Positions 37,633 to 47,300 of a stretch of DNA of 51,421 bases are shown piece after piece. The position numbers and the translations under genes are program-made. How positions within the stretch are numbered: the stretch's first letter is position 1; each line of letters starts with the position of its first letter. Location: contig NZ_JAKCWP010000006.1 in NCBI RefSeq assembly GCF_028767125.1, positions 210,001 through 261,421 of the forward strand, given 5' to 3'. The DNA comes from Chelativorans sp. YIM 93263. Its GTDB lineage: Bacteria; Pseudomonadota; Alphaproteobacteria; Rhizobiales; Rhizobiaceae. Below the pieces are notes generated by a model. That model did not search any database. It was not told where the DNA came from and worked only from the letters and a program-made list of their open reading frames with translations.

Positions 37633-39651
37633 CTAAACGAGATGGCGAGGGATCTTTTCGTCCCAATTATCCGAGAAGATACGGCGGTCGTCTTCGTAGG
37701 CATCCAACCTGGCGTGTATGTAGAAGTTCTCCGCATCCGAGGTCAGTTCGGTACGTGTGGTGGTGGAAATGTGCCAGTCGTCGCGGCGCAACTCGCGCTC
37801 GGTATAGCTTACTCCGCGCAGCGAATTGAAATCGGCATCGCGAAAACTGTACCATTCCTCCGTGTTGCGGCGGACCACCAAATCTATCTCGGGAATTCGG
37901 AAGCTCCCCTGGTCGTTTACCACCTCGAGCGTCGATCTGTCCTCGACAAGGTCGCGTACGAGACGCCAGGCATGACGCGGCGGGTTGATCCTTTGGACCT
38001 CCGGCGCAGGTGAGCCTTCCGCCTCTCCCAAGTCCCGAATGACACCTTCGCCCCGCCGTGGGCGCTCAGGCAGCCGCAATCTGCTGCTTGCCGTGCGAAC
38101 CGTCAGCGAGGCCTGCTCCGGCGGTGCCCAGACCAGCGGGAAATAAGCGCTGGACAGGGACAGACGTAGCCGATGGCCTGCCGGAATGCGCTGCGCCAGA
38201 CCGTTCAGCCGCATCCAGACCTTGTAAAAGCGCCCAGGCTGCAGCGGCTCAGGATGCTCGTCGCTGTCCCTGTGCGTGAGGTTCAGAAGACCATAGGTAA
38301 TGCGTGTCGCACGACCGTCCGGAAGGACGTCCGACAGGCGAAGGGCTACCTGCGCAACAGGTTTGTCGGATGCGATCTCCAGATCGACCACTGGATTGCC
38401 CAGCATCTCCAGATCTTCTTCCAGCGGATCGGTATCGAAAACCAGGGATCCCCCATCCTCTTCACGCTGATCGTAGGGCAGGTCAGGCACTGCGGAATAG
38501 GAGCACCACTTGCCCGCAAACTGGCCAACCGAAAGTGGCGAGTTCACAGTCTCCTCCAGGTTCGCACCCGCGGCATCCCCTTCCATCAAGTGCCGGTAGC
38601 CGAATGAATATACGCGTTCTTGAATATCCGGCGAAGGCCATGACGGCTCCGCGACCCACCGGCCCGGCCGCTCTTCATAGGACGCGGAAGGCGGCACGCT
38701 GTCCTGAAGCCAGACGCGCAGCATCGGATCGTGTTCGACACCGGTGTCCTGGCCCTTCAGCCAATGATCGAACCACCGCAGCACTTCCTGAAGGAACCCG
38801 GTCGCCGGGCCGGGAACACCCATATTGGGGTAGCGGTGTCCCCAAGGCCCGATGAGTCCCTGGCGCGGCACCTGCAAATGCTCCATCAGGCGGAAAACGG
38901 CATTCGTGTAACCGTCCGCCCAGCCACCTATTGCCAGCACGGGACATTGAATCGCGGAATAATCCTCGCAAACGGAGCCCCTTCGCCAGAAAGCGTCCCG
39001 GCGCTGGTGCTCAAGCCATGTCTTCAGCCAGAGGCCACTGCCCTTCAAGCGCTCCATCCACATATCGCGCCAGCGATCGCCTACGAGTTGCGGATCGGGC
39101 GGAAGGCTGTTGAAGGCGAACATGACGGTTGCCTCGGAGAGATGGTCTCCGAGAAGGCAGCCGCCCATGTAGTGCATGTTGTCCTCGTACTGATTGTCGG
39201 AAGCACAGCAGGAGACGATCGCTTTGAGCGGCGCCGGCCGCCGGGCGGCGATCTGCAGCGAGTTGAAGCCTCCCCAGGATATACCCATCATACCGACATT
39301 GCCGTCACACCAGGGCTGGCGGGCAATCCATTCGATCACATCAACTCCGTCCTGAAGCTCCTGCTCGGTGTACTCATCGGTCAGCACACCGTCCGACTCG
39401 CCGCTGCCGCGCATGTCGACCCGCACGCACGCATAGCCGTGCCCTGCAAGGTAGGGATGGTTGGCCGCATCCCGCCCGCGCGTCATGTCGCGTTTCCTGT
39501 AAGGCAGGTACTCCAGAATTGCCGGCACCGGATGCTCTTCGGCATCCGCGGGCATCCAGAGCTTTGCGCCCAATCGGGCGCTATCGGGCAGCTCGATGAA
39601 AACGTGTTCTATCTGGCGGACCTTATGCGGGAACTCGTTTACTTCTCGCAC
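37633..39651 (-). CDS. CocE/NonD family alpha/beta hydrolase
   Basis: 672 residues from a GTG at 39651 with AAGGAGG five bases upstream. The family includes cocaine esterase, alpha-amino-acid ester hydrolases and X-Pro dipeptidyl peptidases. The nucleophile is Ser125 in GISWGGFN; the acid is in IGGWADGYTN and the His in GPWGHRYPN. A cap domain separates them and a C-terminal jelly-roll domain (about 450-672, with SPLSVGQFAGKWCSYSAVPD and LSSAYFPLVWAPPE) completes the fold. There is no signal peptide, so it is cytoplasmic. It follows the ATP-grasp gene by nine bases, so the two act together; the substrate is unknown and may be an amide or ester product of the ligase. Confidence 0.9.
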   Translation of the reverse strand: MREVNEFPHKVRQIEHVFIELPDSARLGAKLWMPADAEEHPVPAILEYLPYRKRDMTRGRDAANHPYLAGHGYACVRVDMRGSGESDGVLTDEYTEQELQDGVDVIEWIARQPWCDGNVGMMGISWGGFNSLQIAARRPAPLKAIVSCCASDNQYEDNMHYMGGCLLGDHLSEATVMFAFNSLPPDPQLVGDRWRDMWMERLKGSGLWLKTWLEHQRRDAFWRRGSVCEDYSAIQCPVLAIGGWADGYTNAVFRLMEHLQVPRQGLIGPWGHRYPNMGVPGPATGFLQEVLRWFDHWLKGQDTGVEHDPMLRVWLQDSVPPSASYEERPGRWVAEPSWPSPDIQERVYSFGYRHLMEGDAAGANLEETVNSPLSVGQFAGKWCSYSAVPDLPYDQREEDGGSLVFDTDPLEEDLEMLGNPVVDLEIASDKPVAQVALRLSDVLPDGRATRITYGLLNLTHRDSDEHPEPLQPGRFYKVWMRLNGLAQRIPAGHRLRLSLSSAYFPLVWAPPEQASLTVRTASSRLRLPERPRRGEGVIRDLGEAEGSPAPEVQRINPPRHAWRLVRDLVEDRSTLEVVNDQGSFRIPEIDLVVRRNTEEWYSFRDADFNSLRGVSYTERELRRDDWHISTTTRTELTSDAENFYIHARLDAYEDDRRIFSDNWDEKIPRHLV

Positions 39652-39660
39652 GAGACCTCC

Positions 39661-40953
39661 TTATGGTTCCAAATGACGGTCATCACTGAACTCGATCGGC
39701 AGGCGGCGCACCAATTCCCTATACCGCTCCATCAGTTCGTCGATCGAATCCGCGCCGATCCATGCTTCTCCAAGATTGAAGCAATAGACGGGTTGCCCCG
39801 GAATGTCCGACAGGCGCTGGCCCTCCGTCACGCCGATCTCTATCAGGGCATCGCCCAATTGGCCGGAGAGCTCTTTCAGCTCTTCCTCGGTCGGGACTCG
39901 CGTCACCTCCGCATCATCGCGCTTGGTGAGCACGAACTTCGCCGCCGTCTCGTTCGGTCCGCGCTCATGTGGCAGATGCGGCTCGTGACCAAGAGCGACA
40001 CTGACCGCTATCTCGTGGTTGGACATGCCATCCACCAAGCGGAACAGCTCGCAATGCGATTGCGATATGCGGGTGTTCACCTCGATGACCCACAACTTGT
40101 CCGCCGCTTCGTCCCAGAGAAATTCGATATTGAAGCACCCATTGTCGAAACCCACCTGCTCAAGGACGCGCCGGCAGACATCGGTGGTTCGTTTTTCCAG
40201 AGAAGACGGCAGGTTGGCGGGATAGCGCAGCCCCAAAACCGCTTTGCCATCTTGATCGAGCAGCATGTCGAACATGCCATGAATGCGCATTTGCCCGTCC
40301 AGAACGTATCCTTCGGGCGCAAACTGGTCGCCGCTCATGATGGTTTCCGCTATAGCGTGGCCACCGCCGATTCCCGCCACTTCAGCCGGCAGATGGGCGT
40401 GTCGAAGGCATTCGTCGAAAGGCCTTCCCAATTCGCCGACATGCTCGCGCATCTCTTCCAACGCACTTTCCAGCTGATTGCGATTCTCGATGTAAAAGCC
40501 AAGCATGGAAGAATATCCCACCACCGGTTTCAGCCAGATGGGAAACTCAAGGCGCAGCTTGTCCGCGGCCTCTGGATCGAAGGGGTCAAGCGCCTGGAAA
40601 TCCGGGGTACACTCCGGCACGCATCGCTGCTGCTCCAGGCGTGACCAGTATTTGTGCTCGCACTTGAGAACGGATTCTAGCGAGGGCGCCGGCAGACCGT
40701 ATTCGGCGGATAGGACCGGTGCAAGGCAGCTGGATGGGAAATCCCAATGGCAGATAAAAGCATCCGGCTTGCCGCCGAACTCGCCCAGTTGCTGTCGAGC
40801 CCGTTCCAGGAGTTCATCGAAGCCCAGACGCTGCCCGACCAGTTCGTCCCAAGTCAGGAGGGAATAAAAATCCAGCTCCCTTGCTTCAGCGATCGTTTCC
40901 AGCTCTTTCCGCTGCCATTCCAGCAGCCCCAACGCAAAAATGTTCCTACGCAA
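39661..40953 (-). CDS. ATP-grasp family carboxylate-amine/thiol ligase
   Basis: 430 residues from a TTG at 40953 right after AAGGAGG, giving MRRNIFALGLLEWQRKELETI; the frame is open further upstream but without a start signal. The ATP-grasp fold shows KYWSRLEQQ and FPIWLKPVVGYSSMLGFYI for the nucleotide loop, and WVIEVNTRISQSHCELF for the Mg2+/ATP-binding E-x-N. The middle has GYVLDGQMRIHGMFD. Such ligases join a carboxylate to an amine or thiol through an acyl phosphate. The partner is unknown. It is first in a two-gene operon with the CocE-type hydrolase. Confidence 0.85.
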   Translation of the reverse strand: MRRNIFALGLLEWQRKELETIAEARELDFYSLLTWDELVGQRLGFDELLERARQQLGEFGGKPDAFICHWDFPSSCLAPVLSAEYGLPAPSLESVLKCEHKYWSRLEQQRCVPECTPDFQALDPFDPEAADKLRLEFPIWLKPVVGYSSMLGFYIENRNQLESALEEMREHVGELGRPFDECLRHAHLPAEVAGIGGGHAIAETIMSGDQFAPEGYVLDGQMRIHGMFDMLLDQDGKAVLGLRYPANLPSSLEKRTTDVCRRVLEQVGFDNGCFNIEFLWDEAADKLWVIEVNTRISQSHCELFRLVDGMSNHEIAVSVALGHEPHLPHERGPNETAAKFVLTKRDDAEVTRVPTEEELKELSGQLGDALIEIGVTEGQRLSDIPGQPVYCFNLGEAWIGADSIDELMERYRELVRRLPIEFSDDRHLEP

Positions 40954-41480
40954 ATTTCCTCCTTGCGGGGTGAACCCGTGTTGGCGGTTGCAGTTCGACC
41001 GCTTTGCCTCCAAAGGAGCCGCGGCCCTCGGCAGATCCGATCGGCTCGGTGCGACCGTGTCGGCGAGCATCAAAGCAGGCGTGGCCATCGCCATCCATAA
41101 CGAGCCCGGTTCCGAGGCGTTCCCCCTGGAGTGCCCTTCTCTGAAATGGCCATCCAGAAGGTGGCGTCAGCTAAGCAGAAATGGACGACCTGTCGGAGGC
41201 TACCTTAGGACTCGTCGATCCCATGCGGGCCTTCTGTATGGCACTATCGGCGGCTATCACCGTTATCATCGCCTCCGCACTCGGTGAGATCAGTCCCTTC
41301 ACCGCAATCTTCGGCGATGACGTTCCGGTAAAATCCAAAACAATGCGGCATCACGCCGGAAACCAACTTTTCAAGTTCTGAGATGGTTTTTCTCGCGGGA
41401 TTGCAACTTAAGGTTTTCTTCACGAACGGCGCAGCATCTTTAAACCGAAGAATCGGGTTAGCGGCGGGAGATCGAAAACC
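40954..41480. other. Intergenic region between divergent ATP-grasp and PQQ-dehydrogenase operons
   Basis: Five hundred and twenty-seven bases. It must hold promoters for both divergent operons. The minus-strand frame of the ATP-grasp gene stays open to 41094, without start signals. One possible small gene (41181-41381) is listed separately. No strong palindrome was found. Confidence 0.45.
41181..41381 (+). CDS. Possible small membrane-associated protein
   Basis: 66 residues with one hydrophobic stretch (AFCMALSAAITVIIASALG) and a basic C terminus. The third codon position is moderately GC-rich, but there is no ribosome-binding site before the ATG and I recognise no relative. It may be a chance frame. 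Confidence 0.25.
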   Translation: MDDLSEATLGLVDPMRAFCMALSAAITVIIASALGEISPFTAIFGDDVPVKSKTMRHHAGNQLFKF

Positions 41481-41867
41481 ATGGCTCTTGGAAAGCGCAG
41501 TACGGCTGGCCTGATTGCCCTTGGGGCGGCGGCAGGCCTGGCCTTGTCCATATTCGCATACATCTCGCGCTCTAGCGGGATCAACGGAACCGCAGGCGCA
41601 TTGCTTGTCATCGCCTCAACTGCTGCAATACTGCTGGCGGCCCTGGCGCTTACTTGTTGGCCGGCAATGCGCGGCTGGCTTCGAGGTACTCTACTCTTCC
41701 TGCTTCTGCTTGGCATTCTGGGAACCGGCCTCGCCGCCCATTTCCTGGCGAGCGTCTGGCTGCAGGTGGCGATGGCCGTGTGCCTGATCGGCTGGCTACT
41801 CGCCATTATGGGGCGGAAGGAGAGACCCGCCCGCCATGCGTATGCCGCCAAAGGAGGGGCATCATGA
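41481..41867 (+). CDS. Four-helix membrane anchor for the PQQ dehydrogenase
   Basis: 128 residues with four hydrophobic helices (about 8-28, 34-57, 66-90, 92-110) joined by very short loops, and a basic C-terminal tail. This matches in size and topology the membrane part that is fused to the N terminus of membrane-bound glucose dehydrogenase (five helices in E. coli Gcd). Here it is a separate gene whose stop overlaps the ATG of the dehydrogenase (ATGA). It probably anchors the periplasmic enzyme and passes electrons to ubiquinone; this is inferred from position and topology. Confidence 0.75.
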   Translation: MALGKRSTAGLIALGAAAGLALSIFAYISRSSGINGTAGALLVIASTAAILLAALALTCWPAMRGWLRGTLLFLLLLGILGTGLAAHFLASVWLQVAMAVCLIGWLLAIMGRKERPARHAYAAKGGAS

Positions 41868-43783
41868 TGCAAATGAAACGGATCGCCTCTTTCTGTTCCG
41901 TCCTGGCGCTCACGACCGCGATTGGATTTGTGCCTGCCACGGCTCAGGAAACGACTTGGGAAACCTTCAATGGTGACCTGAAGGCGCAGAAATATTCGCC
42001 GGCCGACCAGATCACGCCAGAGAATGTAGGCCGGCTTGAGAAAGCCTGGGAAGTCCACACGGGAGACATGTCCGACGGCAGCGGCGACGTGCCCATGTCC
42101 GTCTGGTCCGCCACGCCGCTCTTTGTGAACGATACGGTTTATGTAGGTACGCCCTTTTACCGTGTCTTCGCCATCGAGCCCGATACTGGCAAGGTGAAAT
42201 GGACCTATGACAGCAAGGCGATTCTAAAGGCGCTGACCCAGCCCGATATGAAGAACCGCGGCGTTTCCTACTGGGAAGCGTCGAATCCGGTTGATGGCCA
42301 ACCCTGTCAGAAACGCATCTATATAGGCACGATGGATGCGAAGCTGCATGCCGTCGATGCCGACACTGGTCAGCCTTGCGCCGATTTCGGCCAGGATGGC
42401 GTTCTCGACATCAACACCTGGAACACCACCAACAACAAATGGCCGCTTTCCATTCTCCAGCCGCCGACTGTCTACAAGGATAAGCTCTTTATCGGCTGGG
42501 CTGGCAGGGATTGGACGGATAGCGCGGCACCGTCCGGCACCATCTTCGCGGTCGACGCCAAGACGGGCAAGCTGGAATGGACCTTCGAGTCCATACCAGC
42601 GGAAGTACGCGCGAAAACCGGCACGGCCAATGTTTGGGCCAGCATGTCCATCGATCCCGATCGCGACATTCTCTACATCCCGGTCAGTTCACCGAGCCCC
42701 AATTTCTATGGCGGCAACCGGCTTGATTCCATCCCCATGGGTACCTCGGTGACGGCACTCAATACCGAGACGGGCAACGTCATCTGGACCCGCCAGCTGG
42801 TGCATCACGATATCTGGGATTACGACACCAATTCTCCGCCTACGCTTGTCGACATTGAAAAGGACGGGCAGAAGATCCCGGCACTCGTGCAGACATCCAA
42901 GCAGGGCTTCCTGTACGTTCTCAACCGCTACACGGGCGAGCCGATCTATCCGATCGAGGAAAAGCCGGTACCCGCCTCCGATGTGGAAGGCGAGGTCGCG
43001 GCAAAGACCCAGCCCTTTGTGGCGCGGCCTGAGCCGGTGGTGAAAAAAGAATGGCCCGGTGTGTTCTGGCTCGCCGACGCGCTTAGCCTCGGCTACTGCA
43101 GCCGCAAGGCCAAGGAACTTCGCTACGACGGCCAGTTCACCCCGCCGAGCCTCAAGGGCTCGCTCATATACCCCCCGACGACGGGTGGTGTGGAATGGGG
43201 TGGCGGCGCGGTTGATCCCGAAAGCCAAACCTTCGTCGTCAACCATTCGCACGTGGTACAGATTTACCAGCTCATCCCGCGTGCCGACTACGACAAGGTG
43301 ACCAGCGGTGGATCCGAAGCGGGCGGCGGTTATTCGCCTATGAGCGGAAGCCCCTATGGGTTTCGCCTGTCCAATTTCCTCAATCCGATGGGCATGCCCT
43401 GCTGGAACCCGCCCTATGGTGAGCTCTCCGCCTATGATCTGAAATCCGGTGACCTTCTGTGGCGCAAGCCACTGGGCGCAGTGCAGAAATGGGGCTTTTA
43501 TATGCCTGATTCCTGGGGTTCCGTGACCATCGGTGCGCCGGCGATCACCAAGGGTGGCGTGATCTTCATAGGCGCATCGATGGACTCCAAGGTCCGCGCC
43601 GTTGATCAGAAAACCGGAGATGTGCTGTGGACGGCGCAGGTGGATGCACCAGCCGTCTCGATGCCTGCGATCTACACCTACAAAGGCAAGCAATATGTAG
43701 TCTTCGCCGTCGGCGGGAACTCCATTCTGACGCCGCGCGTGGGCGATCAGGTGGTTGCTTTCAGCCTGCCGGATTCGAACTGA
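41864..43783 (+). CDS. PQQ-dependent dehydrogenase, periplasmic quinoprotein (glucose/quinate/shikimate family)
   Basis: 639 residues from the ATG at 41864, which follows AAGGAGGGGCATC. A signal peptide (MMQMKRIASFCSVLALTTA, cut near ATAQ-E) leads to an eight-bladed propeller typical of quinoproteins: WETFNGDLKAQKYSPADQIT, PLFVNDTVYVGTPFYRVFAI, then DTGKVKWTYDSKA, AVDAKTGKLEWTF and AVDQKTGDVLWTAQVD, the tryptophan-docking repeats. The domain is that of membrane-bound glucose dehydrogenase and its quinate/shikimate relatives. The substrate cannot be decided from the sequence. No PQQ synthesis genes are in the window. It is translationally coupled to the four-helix anchor. Confidence 0.9.
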   Translation: MMQMKRIASFCSVLALTTAIGFVPATAQETTWETFNGDLKAQKYSPADQITPENVGRLEKAWEVHTGDMSDGSGDVPMSVWSATPLFVNDTVYVGTPFYRVFAIEPDTGKVKWTYDSKAILKALTQPDMKNRGVSYWEASNPVDGQPCQKRIYIGTMDAKLHAVDADTGQPCADFGQDGVLDINTWNTTNNKWPLSILQPPTVYKDKLFIGWAGRDWTDSAAPSGTIFAVDAKTGKLEWTFESIPAEVRAKTGTANVWASMSIDPDRDILYIPVSSPSPNFYGGNRLDSIPMGTSVTALNTETGNVIWTRQLVHHDIWDYDTNSPPTLVDIEKDGQKIPALVQTSKQGFLYVLNRYTGEPIYPIEEKPVPASDVEGEVAAKTQPFVARPEPVVKKEWPGVFWLADALSLGYCSRKAKELRYDGQFTPPSLKGSLIYPPTTGGVEWGGGAVDPESQTFVVNHSHVVQIYQLIPRADYDKVTSGGSEAGGGYSPMSGSPYGFRLSNFLNPMGMPCWNPPYGELSAYDLKSGDLLWRKPLGAVQKWGFYMPDSWGSVTIGAPAITKGGVIFIGASMDSKVRAVDQKTGDVLWTAQVDAPAVSMPAIYTYKGKQYVVFAVGGNSILTPRVGDQVVAFSLPDSN

Positions 43784-43811
43784 AGGGCATCTGCCGCCTG
43801 CAGACATGAAA

Positions 43812-43840
43812 GCGGCGCACGACTTCAGGCTGTGCGCTGC
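43812..43840 (+). terminator. Hairpin downstream of the PQQ dehydrogenase
   Basis: GCGGCGCA (43812-43819) pairs with TGCGCTGC (43833-43840) through eight base pairs including one G-U, with a 13-base loop. There is no T-run, so it may only stabilise the 3' end. Confidence 0.3.
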
Positions 43841-44033
43841 CTTCGCATCGAGGTTCTGTCGCAAGCTTTCCGGTAAGCAACCGAGGCATGACACGCTCTT
43901 TAGCCTGAGGAACTCGTCGCGTTCAAAGCAGTGATCTCGCGGTATGTCCTCAATCCAGATCCATCCCTTGCCGAGCAGTTCCGAAATCCTCGCACCAAAA
44001 CAGCAGACGTGATCCGCCGTTGCGCGTCCGACA

Positions 44034-44234
44034 TCAAAATTCGCGACAGAACTCAGGATGCTCCTTCTGCATGAGCCGGAACTTGCAGGCCGGGCAGAGT
44101 TCGAACAGGCGCATGTAGCTCAGGATCTCTCCCGAAGGAGTAACCGAGCTTTTGATCCAGCGGTGATGATCGATCTTGCGGAAGACTTGCTTGTGGCTGC
44201 AGCCCTCGCAAGTCCATTGGTTTGCCTCTGGCAT
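44034..44234 (-). CDS. Small four-cysteine zinc-ribbon-like protein
   Basis: 66 residues; GGGGGA stands six bases before the ATG. Two CxxC pairs (CEGC at residues 9-12 and CPAC at about 47-50) are 34 residues apart, enough to hold a single zinc. The rest is charged (QVFRKIDHHRWIKSSVTP) and short. I do not know the family. It lies 70 bases downstream of the barrel protein gene on the same strand and could be the last gene of the surface-protein operon or an independent one. Confidence 0.6.
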   Translation of the reverse strand: MPEANQWTCEGCSHKQVFRKIDHHRWIKSSVTPSGEILSYMRLFELCPACKFRLMQKEHPEFCREF

Positions 44235-44304
44235 CTACGTCCCCCAACGCTTTGCTGCCGCGAAGAAAAGTTCCCCGCCGCGATGGCGCGGCGGCGAGAT
44301 GCCG

Positions 44305-47300
44305 TCAGAACTTACCGACGACATTGAGGAAGACACCCTTGTCGTCGAGGGTGAGATCGCGCAGATCGTCGGAGAAGGACCCAAAATTGTAGCCCACACC
44401 AACCTTGAAGTTGTTGCCGACATGGCGGTAGAGCGCGGCGAGCGCTCCGTAGTCGGTGGTCTCGGCCTCCGGCATGTGCATGACGCGGCCTTCAAGCAGC
44501 AGGTCCCAGCTCTTGACGACGTGCAGGTCGGCGCGAATGACGCCGAGATGGGCGGAGCTTGTCTGCCACTCCTCCTCAAAATCGGATCCCGTGCCGGTGC
44601 GGTATCGCACCTCGCCATAGCGGAAGCCGTACTTGCCGCCGACGGAGAGCCATGGAAAGAGGTCGTAGATCAGGTCGGTGGAGACGATGTGGCTGCGCTG
44701 GGCGGGGGCAAGGTAATCGCCGGTCGAGCCGCTGATCAGCTGGTCGTTGCCGGGCAGGTCGTAAAGCCAGGTGTATTTGAAAAGCGCGTTCAGACGCTCA
44801 TTGTCGACCGGCCGGTAGGCAAAGCCGACGGACGCCTCGACATAGTCGGTATCGGCAAAGGAGGTCTCAGAGGATTTCGAATCCGACACCACCGCATCAA
44901 CATGGGCGAGAAGCCGCCAGTCGGGGCTAGTCTTCCAGCCGAGGCCCGCGGCGAAGAGATAGGTGTTCTGGTCGCGTGTCTCGTTGTCCGAACGCTCGAT
45001 CCTGACCTCGCCGCGCACGCGCGCATTGATGCCGCGCTCCTCGTCCTTGTAGCCGATACTCAGCGACGGGGCGTAGCGGTCGAAGTCCTCCCGTTGTAGA
45101 TCGGTGTCCTCGTCCACCGTGTCATCGCGCACACGGCCGATCTCCACCCCGCCATCGACCGTCCACATGGCGTCGGGCGTATAGACGACGCCATAAGTCT
45201 GGGTCAGCGTGCGCCGATCGCCGAACATGTCGTAATTGCTCTCATTGTAGGCCGAGAGTAGATCGCCCATGGTGCGGCGCATGCCGACGACGATCGTCCC
45301 CTTGTCGGTGCCGAAGAGATCGCGCGTGCTGTCGAGGTGGAAGGAGCGGCTTGGGTCGAGCTTGTAACCGAGGTAGTAATGACTGTCGGTGGTCGGATCG
45401 TAGGTGACGCCGGCGAGCGCGCCAATGCCGTGCGTGCCGTAGGACACCTCGCCCTCGAGCCCGATCTTGTCGGTCAGCCGCATCCTGCCGCCAACGCCGG
45501 CGCGGTCGTTGCGGTCGATGTCGTCGGAGCGGTCGAGGGTGCCCTGTGCGAAGGCATAGACCAGCCGGTCATCGTCGATCCTGTAGTCGACACGTACGCC
45601 CGCATCGACGCGGCTGCCGTCATAGCCGGACTTGCCGGCGTCGATGGCGAGCGGCGACATCAGCTCCGTGTAGGAGACGCCGAAAGAGGCCTTCCAATGC
45701 TCGTCGAACTCGTAGGAGACGCTGCCGGTGCCGTCGCGGCGCACCTGGCCGCGGTCGTCCGTTAGCTCGTCATAGGTGAGCCCGAGAGCCGCCTTCTTGC
45801 TTAGGTCGAGATCGGCATGCGCCCCCCAGATGCGCTGATCGACGGTCACGTCGTCGAACAGTGTGGAAAAGCCCGCCTCCTTCTCCTCGTAATAGCCGCC
45901 GACGCGGCCTTTCAAAGGCCCGCCAAGCTCCTCGAGGTCGGCTTCGCCCTCGACGCGCCAAGCCGTGCCCTCGTCATCGTTAGGGTCGCCGTAATAGCCC
46001 GGCTCGTCCCGGCCCCAAGTCAGCCCGCCGTCGTAGGATTGCGACAGGTCGAAGCCGCGACCCTCCGAATGGGCGATCTCGGCCTTGAACCAGGTCTTGT
46101 CTGAGCGGCGCAGCATGATGTCGGCGCCATAGGCCTTCTGGTCGGCCATCTCGGTCGAATCGTCCATGCCGGTGACGCCGAGGCGCACATGGTCGTTCAC
46201 CCAGTGCTGGGCGCGGCCACCATAGACATAGCCGTCGACATCGCTGGCCAAAGGCTCAAACTCGTACTGCACGGTGAGATAAAGCCTGCCGCCGCCGAGC
46301 GCTCCGTCGCGCACCGGCCCGCTCGCCCCGGTCATGGAGTTGAGCGGCCGGCGCAGGATGATGACGCCCTGCATGTAGTCGAAGGAATAATCGTCGCCAT
46401 AGGCAAGCACGCGGCGCTCGAGCACACGCCCGGTCACCGGGTCGCGCGTCTCCACCGTCACCGTCTCCGAGCCCTCGACGATGTCCTGACGCTTCAGGAA
46501 GTAGGCCGAGCCGCCGGTGCCAAGGAACTCCTCGCGCTGCGGCAGCGTGTCGGGCTGCGCCGCGTAAGCCGAGATCTCCGTGCGCCGCTCACCGAAAGAG
46601 GTGGCCGCTTCCGAGCGGTAGGCGGCCGAGGCGCCGTAAAGAGCGCGTTCGGAGCGCAGGAACTGGGTGCCCGTCACCTGGGTCTTGTAATTGCCCCACA
46701 TGACATGGCTGTCGCCGCGCTCCAGCCGCACATAGAATTTGCCCTTGGTCGGCGCGTCCTCGACCATGGTCGAATCGTCGCCATAGACGGGATAATAATC
46801 GTCTGGGTCGAGCCGGCGCAGGATCTGCCGCGGGTCCTGACTGTCCAGGTTGCGGAAGATCTCGTCCAGATCGTCCTCGCCCGTGTCGGCGGCGGCCGTC
46901 AGCAGGTATTTGCCCTTGATCTTGCCCTTCAGATAGAAGGCGAGCCGGCCTTTCGAATAGACATCGTCATACTCGCCGGACCTGACCTCCTCGATATTGT
47001 CGTCGCCCATGCGCTTGCCGATGGTGAGATCGGCCAGGGCCACATAGAACCAGTCATTGTCTGGAATGTTGATGTCGCGGATGAAAGAAAGCCCGCCCGA
47101 CTTCGACACGCCCGTCACCCCCACATCGACCGCATGGTCGCCGGGCGGCAGGATGCGCTGCACGACGAAAGCCCGGTCGGGATCGACCGGAATCTCCTCG
47201 CCGAAGGCCATAACCGAGTAGCCGGGCGGCACGCTCTTGCCGTGCACCGTCACCGCCCCTCCCCGAACGGGAATGTTGCGGACCAGGGTGCGGTCCTCGC

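Noticed and set aside
38731-40644. A 637-residue plus-strand open frame opposite the hydrolase and ATP-grasp genes
   Set aside because: It is the mirror of two well-supported genes, caused by GC-rich codon use; it spans both of them and the stop/start between, and shows no family motif.
42689-43894. A 401-residue minus-strand frame opposite the PQQ dehydrogenase
   Set aside because: Shadow of the quinoprotein gene, without motifs.
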